The notes beneath the pieces are model-generated. The model saw only the letters and a program-made list of their open reading frames with translations, made no database searches and was not told the origin of the DNA. Shown one piece after another: positions 5,197 through 6,164 of a stretch of 6,164 bases of DNA. How positions within the stretch are numbered: position 1 is the first letter of the stretch; every line of letters begins with the position of its first letter. Source of the stretch: an uncultured Lachnospiraceae bacterium (lineage in GTDB: Bacteria; Bacillota; Clostridia; Lachnospirales; Lachnospiraceae); the NCBI GenBank assembly GCA_900554925.1, contig USJG01000137.1, positions 1-6,164 on the forward strand. The letters are read 5' to 3'. Made by a program: the position numbers and the translations under genes.

Positions 5197-6126
5197 ATGA
5201 GTTACGAGGCGATACCTTACGATAAAAGAATCAAAGAAAATATCAGAAATTATACGCTGGCTAATCTTTATGATATGGAAATCGTAAAGAGATACCTGAC
5301 GAATCTGGCTGAAATGCTGGAAATCAATATTCTTCTGACTGACCGCCATGGGGAAAAGGAAATTGTTATCGGCGACAGCTTCCTTGGTTTTCATCCTGAT
5401 GTGGTAAATGAACCTGGCCGGAAGATACGTATTCAGAATCGCACGGTGGGTCATCTTTATGTGAGACAGCTTAATTCAGACAGAGATGAACGCCTTATGA
5501 ATGAGATGGTGGACGGTACGGCAGAGCTCCTTGAAAGACTGGGGGAGGAGGCATACCTTCACAGGGAGGGCAGCATCTATCTGGAAGAGCTGGAAAAACA
5601 ACTGGAGGATAAGAAACATAAGAGCAGTCAGAACGAAAGGGAAGATATTCTTACCGGCGTATATAATAAGATTTATTTTGAAAACAGAATGAAGATCATC
5701 GACAGATCGGAGGTGGTTCCGGTAGCAGTGATTAATGTGAATATTAACGATTGGAAATTTGCCAATGATCATTTTGGAGATGAGGAAAGCGACAGGCTGA
5801 TCAGGGTCGTGGCAGATATTCTCAGGCAGGAGGCTGAGCCGGAATTTGTAATCGGCAGAGTAGACGGCGATGTATTTGGCGTTCTGATTCCAATGCCGGA
5901 GGAAGGAGAAGTAGAAAGCTATGTGTCACGGATACAGGCGGCATGCGATACATATGAAGATCCTCATTTAGCACCTTCCGTAGCAGTCGGCGTGGTGTAC
6001 AAGACTAACATAGAAGAGACACTGGAAGACAAGCTTTCCGATGCAGAATATGAAATGTTCAATAATAAGTTTGAAATTAAAAATGCACCCGGATACCGGG
6101 AGAGATTAGAAAAAAAGCTGGTATAA
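5197..6126 (+). CDS. Degenerate GGDEF-domain protein, probably catalytically inactive
   Basis: A 309-residue protein with no membrane segment or signal peptide, so cytoplasmic. Residues 1-110 hold a helical start and an alpha/beta region (43-91, strands around INILLTD, KEIVIGD, RKIRIQ and HLYVRQ) that may be a small PAS- or GAF-like sensor. A probable coiled coil follows (about 112-148). The GGDEF-like domain runs from about 149 to 305, opening with DILTGVYNKIYFE. Where active diguanylate cyclases have D-x-D-x-F-K this has N182-I-N184-D-W-K, the Gly-His after N-D has become G194-D195, and the signature GGDEF reads DGDVF (223-227). The first metal-binding Asp and the Glu of the signature are thus lost, so cyclic-di-GMP synthesis is unlikely. 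A role in nucleotide or ligand binding, dimerisation or scaffolding is more plausible. The ATG at 5197 follows GGGAGAGG (5184-5191). It has its own promoter and lies 68 bp after the unknown gene. Fold assignment is good; inactivity is inferred from residues. Confidence 0.85.
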   Translation: MSYEAIPYDKRIKENIRNYTLANLYDMEIVKRYLTNLAEMLEINILLTDRHGEKEIVIGDSFLGFHPDVVNEPGRKIRIQNRTVGHLYVRQLNSDRDERLMNEMVDGTAELLERLGEEAYLHREGSIYLEELEKQLEDKKHKSSQNEREDILTGVYNKIYFENRMKIIDRSEVVPVAVINVNINDWKFANDHFGDEESDRLIRVVADILRQEAEPEFVIGRVDGDVFGVLIPMPEEGEVESYVSRIQAACDTYEDPHLAPSVAVGVVYKTNIEETLEDKLSDAEYEMFNNKFEIKNAPGYRERLEKKLV

Positions 6127-6141
6127 ACGCCGGCTTTTTTT
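6111..6141 (+). terminator. Intrinsic terminator overlapping the end of the GGDEF-like gene
   Basis: AAAAAAGCTGG (6111-6121) pairs with CCGGCTTTTTT (6130-6140), with one G-T wobble and an 8-nt loop, and the run of T continues to 6141. The 5' arm and loop include the last codons and the TAA stop (6124-6126). The A-tract before the stem could also act as a T-tract for transcripts from the right-hand side. It closes the three-gene plus-strand group. Confidence 0.88.
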
Positions 6142-6164
6142 GTATCACAGGTGACACTTTGTTC

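Noticed and set aside
5476..5772. 98-residue open frame on the minus strand
   Set aside because: It is antisense to the GGDEF-like gene, with no promoter or ribosome binding site and no recognisable domain.
6088..6100. CCCGG-ATA-CCGGG inverted repeat
   Set aside because: It is within codons for the conserved C-terminal end of the GGDEF-like protein and has no following T-tract. The real terminator lies just downstream at 6111-6141.

Overview
The window looks like chromosomal DNA from a Gram-positive anaerobe of the class Clostridia, most likely the family Lachnospiraceae. This rests on the AGAAAGG/GGAGG ribosome binding sites, A/T-rich sigma-A-like promoters, and the protein types present: a PfoR-like membrane protein, a short KdpD-type kinase, and a membrane-anchored GH25 lysozyme with tandem SH3b domains. 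The genus cannot be fixed from this alone. No rRNA, tRNA, CRISPR array, insertion sequence or phage gene is visible, and base composition looks uniform by eye.

Layout. (1) Positions 1-908, plus strand: the 3' part of a polytopic membrane protein of the PTS_EIIC_2 / PfoR-like family (PF13303, COG3641). It converges on the next operon across a 19-bp gap holding a small symmetrical hairpin. (2) Positions 928-2732, minus strand: a two-gene two-component operon, histidine kinase then response regulator. Both are of the KdpD/KdpE type, but the kinase lacks the large N-terminal cytoplasmic half of classical KdpD and no kdpFABC is present. (3) Positions 2733-2898: a 166-bp divergent promoter region. 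It has a good minus-strand promoter for the kinase, a perfect TATAAT for the plus-strand genes, and between them a direct repeat TTAACA-N5-TTAACA (11-bp period, minus strand) of the kind OmpR/PhoB-family regulators bind. (4) Positions 2899-6126, plus strand: three co-oriented genes. They encode a membrane-anchored GH25 muramidase with two SH3b repeats, a basic protein of unknown function, and a cytoplasmic protein with a degenerate GGDEF domain. The third gene also has its own promoter, and the group ends at a strong intrinsic terminator that overlaps the last codons.

How they may work together (inference). The KdpDE-like pair probably responds to an envelope, ionic or turgor-related cue. Its regulator may act through the direct repeat on its own operon and on the divergent lysozyme operon, linking that signal to cell-wall remodelling. 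The GGDEF-like protein has lost the metal-binding and signature residues needed for cyclic-di-GMP synthesis, so it is more likely a ligand-binding or scaffolding protein. The most novel items are the unknown basic protein between a wall hydrolase and a pseudo-GGDEF protein, and the predicted regulator site between the two operons. Nothing here is clear proof of a wholly new system.
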